In this document: positions 19,379-27,227 of the stretch, in pieces | How positions within the stretch are numbered: the first letter of the stretch is position 1 | How the letters are laid out: every line of letters begins with the position of its first letter | From: Chromobacterium paludis | GTDB lineage: Bacteria; Pseudomonadota; Gammaproteobacteria; Burkholderiales; Chromobacteriaceae | NCBI RefSeq assembly: GCF_008275125.1 | Contig: NZ_CP043473.1 | Location: forward strand, 3,534,001-3,598,000 | Length of the DNA: 64,000 bases | Reading direction: 5' to 3' | Notes under the pieces: generated by a model | What the model was told of the DNA's origin: nothing | What the model saw: the letters and a program-made list of their open reading frames with translations, nothing else | The model's database searches: none | Program-made: the position numbers and the translations under genes

Positions 19379-19489
19379 CTTTTTACGAAATACGGGAGTT
19401 TCGGGAACGACGGAGCGGAACGGCGACGCCGCCGCGCCACCCAGACGGGTGTCAACGGTCTTGCTGCGCTGTCTTGCTGCCTGTTTCAT
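19370..19489 (-). CDS. pyrL: pyrBI leader peptide PyrL
   Basis: A 39-codon open frame from ATG 19489 (GCAGG before it) to TGA 19370-19372. The stop codon sits inside the attenuator stem, as in E. coli pyrL, so a ribosome that keeps up with polymerase would block terminator folding. The peptide begins MKQAARQRSK and ends VFRKKSP. In E. coli, low UTP slows polymerase in a U-rich leader and thereby couples translation to read-through. Here the tract before the stem (GTATTTCGTAAAAAG) is less U-rich, so the pause site is less obvious. Confidence 0.82.
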   Translation of the reverse strand: MKQAARQRSKTVDTRLGGAAASPFRSVVPETPVFRKKSP

Positions 19490-19503
19490 GCCTGCGTTCC
19501 GAA

Positions 19504-19544
19504 CAAAATTGCGGGAATATATAACGCCACTCCGCGCTTGACAA
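19504..19544 (-). promoter_or_regulatory. pyrBI promoter with slippage-type start site
   Basis: Read leftward: -35 TTGTCA (19544-19539), a 17-base spacer, -10 TATATT (19521-19516), then CCCGC and AATTTTG beginning at 19510. E. coli pyrBI starts at AATTTG, where UTP-dependent reiterative transcription limits promoter escape. The same run of T directly after the two A residues is present here. Confidence 0.85.
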
Positions 19545-19706
19545 GCCCAGGCCATCACTACATGCATATGAGTTGACATTGGCCAGGGCGAATGCCCGCT
19601 TGCCATGACGGGCGCGCAACGGTCTTGCAAAACGCGCCAAGCGGGCTGATGCTTGTAGTAAGAACGCCGCCTACCGCGCCTGGACCCACCCCTATCCCGA
19701 ACACAG

Positions 19707-20921
19707 ATGAAAAAGCGCATCGACGTCAGCGACCTCAAGGTCGGCATGTATATCCATGATCTGAACAGCGACTGGATGTCCCATCCTTTCCTGGTCAACC
19801 GCTTCATGGTGCGCAAGGAATCGGAGATCCAGAAGATCATCGAATCCGGCATTCACGAGGTCTACATCGACACCAGCAAAGGCCTGGACTTGCCGTCCGC
19901 GCCGACCGAGCACGAGGTGCGGCAAAAGCTGGAAAGCGAGCTGATCGAGATCGCCAGCCGCCACAACGCGCCGCCGCGGCGAGTGGAGGCGGCCGAAGAG
20001 TTCGGCCGCGCCCAGCTGGTGCACAGCGAGGCCAATCTGATCGTGCGCAACATCCTGCAGGACGTGCGCCTGGGCAAGCAGGTACAGCTGGAGCAGGTGG
20101 AGCCGCAAGTGGAAAAGCTCACCGAATCCATCCTGCGCAACAACGGCGCCCTGCTGTCGCTATGCCGCATCAAGGACAAGGACAACTACACCTTCCAGCA
20201 TTCGGTCAGCGTCGGCGCGCTGATGGTCAGCTTCTGCAACGCCATGGGCATGAGCCGCGAGGCCATCCACCATGCCGGCATAGGCGGCATGCTGCACGAT
20301 ATCGGCAAGATGAAGGTGCCGGACGAGATTCTGAACAAGCCGGGCAAGCTGACCGAGCAGGAGTTCAAGGTGATGAAATGCCATGTGGTGGAAAGCCAGA
20401 AAATCCTGCACGCCACGCCGGGCATCCCCGAAACCGCCATCCTGGTGGCCGGCCAGCACCATGAGCGCCACGACGGCAGCGGCTATCCGGCCGGACTGAA
20501 GGGCGAGGAGATTTCGCAACTGGGGCAGATGGCGGCCATCGTCGACGTTTACGACGCGCTGACCTCGGAACGCTGCTACCACAAGGGCATGGCGCCGACC
20601 GACGCGCTGCGCAAGATCTACGAATGGTCCAAGTTCCACTTCAACCCGGAGCTGGTGCAGGCCTTCATGCGCGCCATCGGCATTTACCCCATCGGCACCC
20701 TGGTGCGGCTGGAAAGCGGCCGCCTGGGGGTGGTGGTGGAGCAGAACGACAGCAACCTGGTCTCGCCCAAGGTGAAGGTGTTCTTCAGCCTCAAGAGCAA
20801 TACCCACATCGCGCCGGAAATCGTGGACTTGTCTCGCCGCATGGGCGCCGGCGGCGGCGACAAGATCGTCAAGCACGAGTCGCCGGAAAAGTGGCACATC
20901 GACCCGCTGCGCTTCCTGTAG
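19707..20921 (+). CDS. HD-GYP cyclic di-GMP phosphodiesterase (DUF3391 + HD-GYP)
   Basis: A 404-residue cytoplasmic protein. The N-terminal DUF3391 domain (about 1-130, with KKRIDVSDLKVGMYIHDL) is the usual partner of this class. The HD-GYP domain (about 150-330) has the metal-binding HDIGK at 197-201, the HHERHDGSGYP signature near 251-261, and the DVYDALTSERCY segment. It should hydrolyse cyclic di-GMP. It is divergent from pyrB across the shared control region. Its TAG stop codon is formed by the first bases of a REP element. Confidence 0.93.
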   Translation: MKKRIDVSDLKVGMYIHDLNSDWMSHPFLVNRFMVRKESEIQKIIESGIHEVYIDTSKGLDLPSAPTEHEVRQKLESELIEIASRHNAPPRRVEAAEEFGRAQLVHSEANLIVRNILQDVRLGKQVQLEQVEPQVEKLTESILRNNGALLSLCRIKDKDNYTFQHSVSVGALMVSFCNAMGMSREAIHHAGIGGMLHDIGKMKVPDEILNKPGKLTEQEFKVMKCHVVESQKILHATPGIPETAILVAGQHHERHDGSGYPAGLKGEEISQLGQMAAIVDVYDALTSERCYHKGMAPTDALRKIYEWSKFHFNPELVQAFMRAIGIYPIGTLVRLESGRLGVVVEQNDSNLVSPKVKVFFSLKSNTHIAPEIVDLSRRMGAGGGDKIVKHESPEKWHIDPLRFL

Positions 20922-21027
20922 GGCGGATGCCCCGCTCGCGGGGCGATCCGCCCGGCCATCGCCGCGCCAAGCGTCCCCAATGAGCCAAGGCCAGGCAGAA
21001 CGCCCGCCTAGCGGGCTTCCGCCCTAC
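20918..21027. repeat. Inverted pair of REP elements (BIME-like)
   Basis: The left unit (20918-20957) begins GTAGGGCGGATGCCCCGC and folds into a long hairpin. The right unit (20988-21027), read from the other strand, begins GTAGGGCGGAAGCCCGC and both end in TGGCC or CGGCC. They are homologous and face each other. The head of the left unit provides the TAG stop of the HD-GYP gene and the head of the right unit the TAG stop of rsmE. A third copy is at 41103-41140. Confidence 0.8.
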
Positions 21028-21749
21028 CGGTAGTCCCCCCACACCGCTTGCATGGCGCCGACGGCTGCCAAGGCGGCGGTTTCGGTGCGCAGGATGCGCG
21101 GCCCCAGCTTCAGCGGCGTCCAGCCCGCCGCCAGGGCGGCATCCTCTTCCGGCCCGGAGAAGCCGCCCTCCGGCCCCACCATCAGCCAGCTGCGCGCCGG
21201 GCGCTCGGCCAGCTCGGCCAGGCTTTTGTCACCGCGCGGCGACAGGATCAGCCGGATATCGGCCGCTTGCCGCTGCGCCAGCCATTCATTCAAGGTCAGG
21301 ATCGGCAACACTTGCGGCACCGTATTGCGGCCGCTCTGCTCGCATGCCGAGATCACGATTTCCTGCCAGCGCGCCACGCGCTTGTCGGCGCGCTCGCCGC
21401 TGAGCTTGACCACGGAACGGCCGGCGGCGATGGGCTGGAATACCGCCACGCCCATTTCCACGCCCTTTTGCAAGGTGAACTCCATCTTGTCGCCGCTGGA
21501 AATGCCTTGGGCCAGACCCAGCCACAGCGGCGTTTCACGTGAAACGTCATCAAAGCGCTCGATCACGCATTGCGCGTCGCGCTTCAACACGGCGGAAAGC
21601 TCGGCGTGGTATTCGCCGCCGCGGCCGTTGAACAAGGTGATGGCGTCGCCGGCGTTCAGCCGCAATACTTGGACATGGCGCACCACGGCGTCCGGCAGGG
21701 ACAGTTGCTGGCCGACCGCGAGGTCGGCGTCTAGATAAAACCTTGGCAT
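21024..21749 (-). CDS. rsmE: 16S rRNA m3U1498 methyltransferase RsmE
   Basis: A 241-residue SPOUT-class methyltransferase that makes N3-methyluridine at position 1498 of 16S rRNA. An N-terminal PUA-like region (RFYLDADLAVGQQLSL to LFNGRGGEYHAEL) precedes the knotted catalytic domain. The SAM site is seen as GPEGGFSGPEEDAAL and LGPRILRTETAALAA. Length is standard (about 240). An exact parS site lies in its coding region (the VSRET codons). The stop codon comes from a REP element. Confidence 0.95.
   Translation of the reverse strand: MPRFYLDADLAVGQQLSLPDAVVRHVQVLRLNAGDAITLFNGRGGEYHAELSAVLKRDAQCVIERFDDVSRETPLWLGLAQGISSGDKMEFTLQKGVEMGVAVFQPIAAGRSVVKLSGERADKRVARWQEIVISACEQSGRNTVPQVLPILTLNEWLAQRQAADIRLILSPRGDKSLAELAERPARSWLMVGPEGGFSGPEEDAALAAGWTPLKLGPRILRTETAALAAVGAMQAVWGDYR
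21532..21545. promoter_or_regulatory. parS site (ParB binding), exact
   Basis: GTTTCACGTGAAAC, the complete 14-base palindromic core bound by chromosomal ParB/Spo0J, lies inside rsmE. Confidence 0.85.
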
Positions 21750-21850
21750 CGGATATTGAAAGTCGCTGTTGATACCGGTATTTTGCTAGGTTTGCGCCAT
21801 TCGGCAAACCGCTTTCGCGTCGGGCCGACGGCGTGGGCAGGAGGAACAGG

Positions 21851-22642
21851 ATGCAAGTGCTGGAACAGGTGATGCAGCTGGTGCGCGAGGTGGCCGCCCG
21901 CGAGGTGATGCCGCGCTTTTTGCATGTGGGCAAAAGCCGCAAGGACGACGGCACCCTGTTCACCGAGGCCGACCTGGCCTGCCAGCAAGCCTTGCAACAA
22001 GGCCTGCCCGCCATCCTGCCGCACCCGGTGCTGGGCGAGGAAATGGAGCGCGAGGAACAGGACGCCTTGTGGGCGGCCAACCAGGATGGGCTGTGGGTGG
22101 TGGACCCGATAGACGGCACCACCAACTTCGTCAACGGCCTGCCCTATTTCGCCATTTCGGTCGGCCTGCTGGTGAACGGCAAAAGCGAGCTGGGCGTGAT
22201 CTACAACCCGGTGTCGGACGAAATGTTCTATGCCCGCCGCGGCCGCGGCGCCTGGCTGAACGGCCAACGCCTGCCCTTGAAGACCATCAATAACTGCATG
22301 GGCGACGCCATCGCCAGCGTCGAAGTCAAATACCTGCGTTCCGGCAAGCTGGCCGCTCGCATCGGCAGCGTGGCGCCGTGCGGCAGCCAGCGCAATATGG
22401 GCTCCAGCACCTTGGACTGGTGCTTCCTGGCCGCCGGCCGCTACGACCTCTACCTGCACGGCGGCCAAAGGCTGTGGGACTACGCCGCCGGCGCCGTCAT
22501 CGCCGAGGAGGCCGGCGCCTGCCTGGCCAGCCTCAATACCGACGACTACTGGAGCGACGTGATCTGGAAACGCTCGGTGGTGGCGGCCATCACGCCGGAG
22601 CTGTTCGCTCAGTGGCACCGCTGGGTGCGCGCCAACCAGTAA
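21851..22642 (+). CDS. Inositol monophosphatase family protein (SuhB-like)
   Basis: A 263-residue Mg-dependent phosphatase of the inositol monophosphatase family. Metal ligands are seen in GEEMEREEQ, DPIDGTTNFVNGLPYF and WDYAAGAVIAEEAG. Members dephosphorylate inositol phosphates, and SuhB also acts on rRNA transcription; another close group hydrolyses 3'-phosphoadenosine phosphate. The ATG at 21851 follows AGGAGGAACAGG, an excellent ribosome site; an upstream GTG (21833) is less likely. It is divergent from rsmE. Confidence 0.88.
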   Translation: MQVLEQVMQLVREVAAREVMPRFLHVGKSRKDDGTLFTEADLACQQALQQGLPAILPHPVLGEEMEREEQDALWAANQDGLWVVDPIDGTTNFVNGLPYFAISVGLLVNGKSELGVIYNPVSDEMFYARRGRGAWLNGQRLPLKTINNCMGDAIASVEVKYLRSGKLAARIGSVAPCGSQRNMGSSTLDWCFLAAGRYDLYLHGGQRLWDYAAGAVIAEEAGACLASLNTDDYWSDVIWKRSVVAAITPELFAQWHRWVRANQ

Positions 22643-22645
22643 GCG

Positions 22646-22837
22646 CTATTTCAGCCGATTCCAGTTCAGGATCGCCTCTTTCTTGTTGTCGGCCTGGGCG
22701 CCGATGGCCGGGCAATTGCCCTTGTCCGGATAGCGGCTGCACTGCACCCAGATGCGGCGGGAGCCAGCCTTGACCAGCTCGGCGCGCGCGCCGCATTTCG
22801 GGCATGGCTGCGGGGCCAGCGGGACGGTTTCGGTCAT
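22646..22837 (-). CDS. Small zinc-ribbon protein (Lar-like)
   Basis: A 63-residue protein with two Cys pairs, CPKC and a later Cys pair in QCSRYPDKGNC, and a C-terminal DNKKEAILNWNRL. This layout resembles restriction-alleviation protein Lar and related phage zinc ribbons, where the tail reads (K)EAI..WN. A topoisomerase-type zinc ribbon is an alternative. The ATG at 22837 follows GAGGAAGAG. It lies downstream of a lecithinase gene on the same strand with a GC hairpin (22857-22878) between them. Confidence 0.62.
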   Translation of the reverse strand: MTETVPLAPQPCPKCGARAELVKAGSRRIWVQCSRYPDKGNCPAIGAQADNKKEAILNWNRLK

Positions 22838-22943
22838 ATTCTCTTCCTCAAGCAGACGGGGCCCTGGCGGGCCCCGTAATGGTTTCTTCACAGAAACAAG
22901 CTTAGCTGCTGCCTAAGGCCGGCGGCAAGCCGCCCGGCGTCGC

Positions 22944-24281
22944 CTAGCGCTTGCGCGCCAGCGACTGCATCGGCAAGGCGTAGCCCTGCTGGCGCACGAA
23001 GTCGGCCACGAAGCCGCCCAGCAGCAGATGGGTGTGCGTGGTCGGGTGCAGATTGTCCCAGAACACATAAGCGTCGGCGTTCGCACACTCCGGCCGCGGC
23101 GTCTGCGCCGAAACATAGGGCAGGCTAGCGTTGGCGGCGATGTTCAGGCAGGACTGGGTGGCATTGCTTACCTGGTACTTGCCCGGATTGGCCAGCAAGT
23201 CGTTGAACATGGCGTACGCGTCGAACAGGCCCAGCTTGAGGCTGGCGCCGTATTTCAGGCGCAGATTGGCCACCAAGGTCGCCAGCTTGGCGTTGTAGTC
23301 GCGGACTTGCTGCGACAGCTGGGCGGCCTTGCCGCCGCTGCTGCCCGACGGGGTGCGCGACAGGTCCGGCAGGCTCAGCACCACAATGTTGCGGCCGCCG
23401 GCGACGATCACCTTCTCCAACGCCTTGCCCTGGTCGGCGATGACCTGATCCACGGTGCGGCCGTAGTTCAACAAGTCATTGCCGCCGATCAGCATGGTGA
23501 ACAAGGTGTTCTCCGGCCGGTAGTTGGGCGCTTTCTGCATGTACTGGGTCCAGGAATCCACCTCCTGCAGCAAGCCCGGCACCACCAGGTGCTGATCGGC
23601 CGCCGCGCCGCCTATCGCCCAGTTGTACATCGGCAGCTTCAGCTTGTCGGCCAGATACTCCACCCATACCGGGCCGTTGCTGAAGCGGCCGACATACCAG
23701 CTCTTGGCCGTGGGCAGCTTCCATTGCGAGGCGCCGTACATGTTCTGGGTGTCGGACAGGCTGTCGCCGAACACCACCAGCTTGTTGATGGCATTGCCCT
23801 GGGCCGCGCTGTCCAGCGACCAGATGGTGTGGTTGTAGGACATGAAGTTATTGGCGGCGGCCACCAGCGCCAGCGGCTTGTTGATGCCCTGCTTGGCCAG
23901 GGTCTGCTGGCAGACCGAGCGCAGCGCGTCCTGGGACACGTCGCTATAGAACATATTCTTCAGCGCGACGACGCTGCCGGACCACCAGTAGCCGTTGACG
24001 CGGTAGTAATCCCCGCTGGACGGATCGGTGGCCCAGACATAGCTGGTTTGCGGCTTGGTCGACGCCGCGTCCAGGCGGTAGTAGCAGCGCAGATAGGTAT
24101 AAGTGGCGCTGCCGGCCTGCGGCTTGGCCTGGCTGGCGGCGGCGCGCGCCTCGCCATCGGACAAGGGCTTGCCGGCGGAGAGCACGCCGTCCAGCTCATC
24201 GCTGGGCGGCTGCGCGGTTTGCGCCAGCGCCGGACCGGCCAGCATGCCGGCCAGGGCGGTCAATGCGAAAAATCGTTTCAT
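22944..24281 (-). CDS. Secreted GDSL lecithinase/haemolysin (TLH-like), copy 1
   Basis: A 445-residue exported SGNH lipase like the thermolabile haemolysin/phospholipase of Vibrio. The signal peptide is FFALTALAGMLAGPALAQ. The N-terminal accessory domain (about 60-160) has the family blocks TYLRCYYRLD, YRVNGYWWSG and KNMFYSDVSQDALRSVC. The hydrolase domain follows: block I FGDSLSDTQNMYGAS (Ser at about 174), RFSNGPVWVEYLA, block III IGGNDLLNYG and block V DNLHPTTHTH (Asp/His). It should cleave phospholipid acyl chains outside the cell. The upstream leader is AT-rich. A paralogue is at 25629-26996. Confidence 0.9.
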   Translation of the reverse strand: MKRFFALTALAGMLAGPALAQTAQPPSDELDGVLSAGKPLSDGEARAAASQAKPQAGSATYTYLRCYYRLDAASTKPQTSYVWATDPSSGDYYRVNGYWWSGSVVALKNMFYSDVSQDALRSVCQQTLAKQGINKPLALVAAANNFMSYNHTIWSLDSAAQGNAINKLVVFGDSLSDTQNMYGASQWKLPTAKSWYVGRFSNGPVWVEYLADKLKLPMYNWAIGGAAADQHLVVPGLLQEVDSWTQYMQKAPNYRPENTLFTMLIGGNDLLNYGRTVDQVIADQGKALEKVIVAGGRNIVVLSLPDLSRTPSGSSGGKAAQLSQQVRDYNAKLATLVANLRLKYGASLKLGLFDAYAMFNDLLANPGKYQVSNATQSCLNIAANASLPYVSAQTPRPECANADAYVFWDNLHPTTHTHLLLGGFVADFVRQQGYALPMQSLARKR

Positions 24282-24456
24282 GTGTTCACCCGATATCTTG
24301 TTTTTGGACAGCGGTCCGCGCGGCAGGTCCAAACCGTGGACAAAGGCATCGCATCGACCGCATGCGCACAGGATACCAAGTAAATAAATTTAAAATGAAG
24401 CGTTAATTTTTAACAAAATAATTGATTTAATCACCGGCCTTGCCGGACAAACCGGC

Positions 24457-24483
24457 AAAAAAACCGCCGGCAAGCGGCGGTTT
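24457..24483 (-). terminator. Intrinsic terminator of the RlmI-like methyltransferase gene
   Basis: AAACCGCCG (24461-24469) and CGGCGGTTT (24475-24483) form a perfect stem with a five-base loop. Leftward it runs into seven T residues. It begins 20 bases after the methyltransferase stop codon. Confidence 0.88.
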
Positions 24484-24502
24484 CCTCCAGGGGCATTCAG
24501 GC

Positions 24503-25516
24503 TCAAACGCCCAGCAGCACCGTTTTCAGCGGCGGTTTGCCGTCCGCGCTGGGGAAATCCTCGTCCGGGACGATCCACTCCGCCGAACGCACTTCGCGGC
24601 CAGCCTTGGCGGCGCTGCGCTTCAGCGACTCCAGCCAGGCCTCGCCGTCCACTTCTGCAACATTATTGCAACAAATCAGCATGCCGCCCGGCGCGGTGGC
24701 CAGCAGGGCCGGCTTGAACAGGGCCTGGTAGTCGTTGACCAGATCCACCACGCCGAAGGGGCTCTTGGAGTAACGCGGCGGGTCCAGGAACACCAGATCG
24801 AACTGGCGCGCCTCCAGCTTGGGGAAGGGCGGCATCTTCTTGCCGCGCACGCGGTCAGGCTGGCCGATGCCGGACAGCTGGCGCACGGCGGCGAACACGT
24901 CGCTGTGCAGGCAGCGCGGCCGGGTGGCCAGCAGGTTCAGCTTGGCGTTGGCGCGGCCCACGCTGAGGCTGGACTCGGAGAAGTCGACATTCAGCACGAA
25001 GGTGGCGCCGGCCTTGGCCGCCGCCACGCCCACGCCGCAGGTGTAGGAGAACAGGTTGAGCACGCTCTTGCCCTCGGCCAGCTGCATCACGCGGCGGCGC
25101 GCGGCGCGCAGGTCCAGGAACAGCCAGGGGTCCTGGCCCTTGTGGCGGGCCTGGTAGTGGAAGGCCACGCCGTTTTCGCGGATGGTCACGTCCTGCTCCG
25201 CCACCGCCTGCTCCGCCAGCGGCAGCGCGTTGCGCACGCGCGAGTGGGCCTCGCTGCGGTCGTTGTACACCAGCGCCAGCTCGGGCAGCGTCTCGCGGTA
25301 ATGGGCGCGGATCTCGGCCAATTCGGCCTCCTCCAGCGGGCGGTGGAAGCTCTGCGCCAGAATCTGCGCGCCGTAGCGGTCTATGGTCAGCCCGGGCGCG
25401 CCCTCCACGCTGCCGTGGAACAGGCGGTAACAATCGGTGTCTTCGGCGGCGAGGCGCGCCACAAGTTCGGCGCGGGCCGCGTCGGCGCGGCGGAGGAGTT
25501 CGGTCAGAGTGGACAT
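24503..25516 (-). CDS. RlmI/RlmK-like SAM-dependent RNA methyltransferase
   Basis: A 337-residue class I methyltransferase of the RlmI/RlmK (Methyltrans_SAM) family, which makes 5-methylcytosine or N7-methylguanine in 23S rRNA. The N-terminal block CYRLFHGSVEGAPGLTIDRYG is diagnostic. The SAM site is LNLFSYTCGVGVAAAKAG and the catalytic region FDLVFLDPPRYSKS. It is shorter than RlmI because the N-terminal PUA domain is missing, so the target base may differ. ATG 25516 lacks a good ribosome site; GTG 25555 is an alternative. It sits between the two lecithinase genes. Confidence 0.85.
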   Translation of the reverse strand: MSTLTELLRRADAARAELVARLAAEDTDCYRLFHGSVEGAPGLTIDRYGAQILAQSFHRPLEEAELAEIRAHYRETLPELALVYNDRSEAHSRVRNALPLAEQAVAEQDVTIRENGVAFHYQARHKGQDPWLFLDLRAARRRVMQLAEGKSVLNLFSYTCGVGVAAAKAGATFVLNVDFSESSLSVGRANAKLNLLATRPRCLHSDVFAAVRQLSGIGQPDRVRGKKMPPFPKLEARQFDLVFLDPPRYSKSPFGVVDLVNDYQALFKPALLATAPGGMLICCNNVAEVDGEAWLESLKRSAAKAGREVRSAEWIVPDEDFPSADGKPPLKTVLLGV

Positions 25517-25628
25517 GGAGGCTTTCGATTTCGGTTCGGCCGGGCCGCGATACACGCCGCGGCCGGCTCAAAACCGAATTGTAAGCCCTGGCGGACGGCG
25601 CGCCAAACGCCGCACCGTCCGGCGAGCC

Positions 25629-26996
25629 TTAGCGCGCCTTCGCCAGCGCCGGCAGCGCGCCGGACGAAGCCAAGAAGTCCGCTACCGCGTTGCCCAGCAG
25701 CATGTGGGTATGCGTGGTCGGATGCAGGGTGTCCCAGAACACGAAGCTGTCGGCATTGCCGCAATTGCTGCGCGGCGACTGCGTCTGCATATAGTTCAGC
25801 GACGAATCCTGATTGATGTTCAGGCAGGACTGCGTGGTATTGCCGACCTGGTACTTGGCCGGATTGGTCAGCAAGTCGTTGAACAAGGCGTAGCTGTCGA
25901 ACACCTGGATATTGACGCCATACTGCTGGCGCAGCGAAACGGCCAGCGCGTCCAGCTTCTGGTTCAGATCCAGCACCTGCGCCGCCACGGCGGCGCCGCC
26001 GCTCTTCAGCTGGAACACCGGCGCGCGCGACACGTCGGGCAGCTTCAGCAGCAGGATGTTGCGGGCGCCGGACTGGATCAGACTGGTCAGCGCCTGCTGC
26101 TCGCCGGCGATCACCTTGTCCGGCGTGCTGCCGTAATTGACCAGATCATTGCCGCCTATCCACATGGTGAACAGCGTGGTGGCCGGGTTGTAGTTGGGCG
26201 CCTGCTGCATGTATTGCTGCCAGGACTGCACCTGCTGCACCACGCCCGGAATCACCAGTTGCTGCGTGGTGACGCCGGCGCCGCCTATCGCCCAGTTATA
26301 CAACGGCAGCTTCAGCCGCGAGGCCAGGTACTCCACCCACACCGGGCCGTTGCTGAAGTGGCCGATATACCAGCTGTTCCGGTTGGGCAGCGTCCACTGC
26401 GAGGCGTTGTAGACATTCTGGTTGTCCGACAGGCTGTCGCCGAAGGCGATGATCTTATTGATGCGGCTGCCCTGCCCGGCCGGGTCATTGCTCCACACGC
26501 TGTAATTGAAGGACAGAGCGTTGTCGGCGGCGAACACCATGGCCGGCTGCTGCGGGATGCCCTTGGACGCCAGGGTGCTCTGACAGACCGAACGCAGCGC
26601 GTCCTGCGTCACGTCGCTGTAGAACATGTTCTTCCAGTCGAACACGCCGCTCCCCCACCAGTGGCCGTTCAGGCGGTAGTAATCGCCGCTGGAGGGGTCC
26701 AGCGCCCAAACATAGTCGGTGCTCGGCTGGGTGTTGCCGCTGCCGGTGCGGTAATAGCAACGCACATAGGTGTAGGTGGCGGAGCCCGGCACCGAGGCGG
26801 CGCTCATGCGCGCCGACGCGCTCGCGGCACCGGTCGACCGCTTGGCCTTGGGCAGGCCCTGCTTGAGCAATGCGGCGCGGCTCAAGGGGCCGGCAGGCGA
26901 CAGAACGTGGGTGTAACGCGCGTCCGGCGCCACATCGGCATTGCCGGCAAAAGCGGGCGCGCTCAAGGCGGCGCCCAGCAACATCCATGCTTTCAT
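25629..26996 (-). CDS. Secreted GDSL lecithinase/haemolysin (TLH-like), copy 2
   Basis: A 455-residue paralogue of the protein at 22944-24281, with the same order of parts. Signal peptide MLLGAALSAPAFAG is followed by a less conserved spacer. The accessory domain has TYVRCYYRTG, YRLNGHWWGSG and KNMFYSDVTQDALRSVC. The SGNH domain has FGDSLSDNQNVYNAS (Ser at about 188), HFSNGPVWVEYLA, IGGNDLVNYG and DTLHPTTHTH. All catalytic residues are kept, so both copies are probably active phospholipases. ATG 26996 follows AGAGGAGA. Spacer and signal sequences diverge more than the catalytic part. Confidence 0.9.
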   Translation of the reverse strand: MKAWMLLGAALSAPAFAGNADVAPDARYTHVLSPAGPLSRAALLKQGLPKAKRSTGAASASARMSAASVPGSATYTYVRCYYRTGSGNTQPSTDYVWALDPSSGDYYRLNGHWWGSGVFDWKNMFYSDVTQDALRSVCQSTLASKGIPQQPAMVFAADNALSFNYSVWSNDPAGQGSRINKIIAFGDSLSDNQNVYNASQWTLPNRNSWYIGHFSNGPVWVEYLASRLKLPLYNWAIGGAGVTTQQLVIPGVVQQVQSWQQYMQQAPNYNPATTLFTMWIGGNDLVNYGSTPDKVIAGEQQALTSLIQSGARNILLLKLPDVSRAPVFQLKSGGAAVAAQVLDLNQKLDALAVSLRQQYGVNIQVFDSYALFNDLLTNPAKYQVGNTTQSCLNINQDSSLNYMQTQSPRSNCGNADSFVFWDTLHPTTHTHMLLGNAVADFLASSGALPALAKAR

Positions 26997-27227
26997 GCAT
27001 TCTCCTCTCGGATGAGTCGGTGGGTAAAACATCGGCAAAATGGATACGGCTCCAGCACCATAGGAAGAGAATATGAAATTTGTATATTTGTCGGACGAAA
27101 AGGCTGTAAGAAATAGATCAAACGCTCGACTGACTGTCGTGATCTCGCCAGCGCAACATGGGCGCTGTCGATTCGAATCGCATATGCCATAGTGAGTGAG
27201 AGTCCACCCGCAGAGGAGAGCGCCGCC

